In this document: positions 63,756-64,000 of the stretch, piece after piece
Layout: every line of letters begins with the position of its first letter
Numbering within the stretch: the first letter of the stretch is position 1
NCBI RefSeq assembly: GCF_033441515.1
Contig: NZ_JAWQJT010000001.1
Coordinates: forward strand, 2,232,001-2,296,000
Length of the DNA stretch: 64,000 nt
From: Amycolatopsis solani
GTDB taxonomy: Bacteria; Actinomycetota; Actinomycetes; Mycobacteriales; Pseudonocardiaceae
Reading direction: 5' to 3'
Position numbers and translations under genes: made by a program
Notes under the pieces: generated by a model
The model's database searches: none
What the model was told of the DNA's origin: nothing
What the model saw: only the letters and a program-made list of their open reading frames with translations

Positions 63756-64000
63756 TCGTCCGCTGGATCTCCGACGCGCCTTCGTAGATGCGCGGCGCGC
63801 GGACCTCGCGGTAGAGGTGCTCCAGCAGGTGCCCGCGCCGCAGCGCGCGGGCACCGTGGAGCTGGACCGCGGAGTCGACGACGAACTGCGCCGCCTCGGT
63901 CGCGAACAGCTTCGCCATCGCCGCGCGGCCGCCGAGGTTCTGCTCGCCGGCGTCGTACGCGCCCGCCGCCGCGTAGACCAGCAGCCGGGCGGCTTCCGTG
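63703..64000 (-). CDS. Acyl-CoA dehydrogenase, C-terminal part
   Basis: The last 98 residues or so of a leftward gene whose start is beyond the window. ARLLVYAAAGAYDAGEQNL, then MAKLFATEAAQFVVDSAVQLHGARALRRG (the helix before the FAD region) and REVRAPRIYEGASEIQRTIIARWL, which carries the expected catalytic-Glu motif YEGAxEIQ. Short-chain/branched-type ending. The 3' end runs 53 bp into the convergent DUF2306 gene. Confidence 0.88.
   Translation of the reverse strand, partial: TEAARLLVYAAAGAYDAGEQNLGGRAAMAKLFATEAAQFVVDSAVQLHGARALRRGHLLEHLYREVRAPRIYEGASEIQRTIIARWLASSASGRATTD

Overview
The window is high-GC DNA (roughly 70%) with strong G/C bias at codon third positions, many GTG and TTG starts and many 4-nt ATGA/GTGA stop-start overlaps. 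An S-(hydroxymethyl)mycothiol dehydrogenase, an actinobacterial integration host factor (mIHF/sIHF), an ECF41-type sigma factor, ROK, DtxR and GntR regulators and many acyl-CoA dehydrogenases point to a mycothiol-making actinomycete. The gene mix fits Amycolatopsis or a close Pseudonocardiales relative; this is inference, since no rRNA or marker placement was possible. I saw no tRNA or rRNA gene, IS element, prophage or CRISPR array.

Layout. 1-9.4 kb: end of an amidohydrolase, a fused double Uma2 protein, an acyl-CoA dehydrogenase with a divergent TetR regulator, a PfkB sugar kinase, citrate synthase, photolyase and an ABC-2 export pair. 9.4-13.2 kb: GlpD, TetR and an alkyl-DHAP-synthase-like flavoprotein around one short operator. 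13.2-18.7 kb: a GGCT-fold protein, MscR, a HAD-like protein, an ECF41 sigma factor with its AhpD-like partner, a secreted C39-like peptidase and a thioesterase. 18.8-25.4 kb: a secreted metallophosphoesterase, a CUT1 sugar importer lacking an ATPase, and an acyl-CoA ligase. 25.8-28.5 kb: IHF, isochorismate synthase, a DUF6247-like protein and an Sfp-type PPTase. 28.6-40.7 kb: acyl-CoA metabolism (including an enoyl-CoA hydratase, ligase, TetR operon), amidohydrolase, TfoX, GNAT, DtxR, luciferase-like oxidoreductase, a short HTH protein, alcohol dehydrogenase, AlkB, and an HTH regulator divergent from two coupled mini-ORFs. 40.7-45.8 kb: a complete 5-oxoprolinase (pxpABC) operon with a DUF1445 protein, an MFS transporter and a divergent GntR regulator. 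46.6-63 kb: four secreted glycoside hydrolases (GH16, GH75, GH30, GH18), each carrying a ricin-type lectin module, then two divergent ROK regulators, a five-gene Opp-type ABC importer and a cytoplasmic GH1 beta-glucosidase. The window ends in a DUF2306 membrane protein and the 3' end of another acyl-CoA dehydrogenase.

The most coherent system is the 46.6-63 kb block. The enzyme set matches the polymers of a fungal cell wall (beta-1,3-glucan, beta-1,6-glucan, chitosan, chitin), and the importer plus GH1 enzyme would take in and split the beta-gluco-oligosaccharides. Three repeat families also stand out. One is a 44-bp near-perfect palindrome present four times at gene ends, which in two cases supplies the stop codon. 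The second is a 25-bp unit centred on CTTTCACGTGAAAG, present twice in frame inside an acyl-CoA ligase gene. The third is a compound direct/inverted repeat behind the isochorismate synthase gene.
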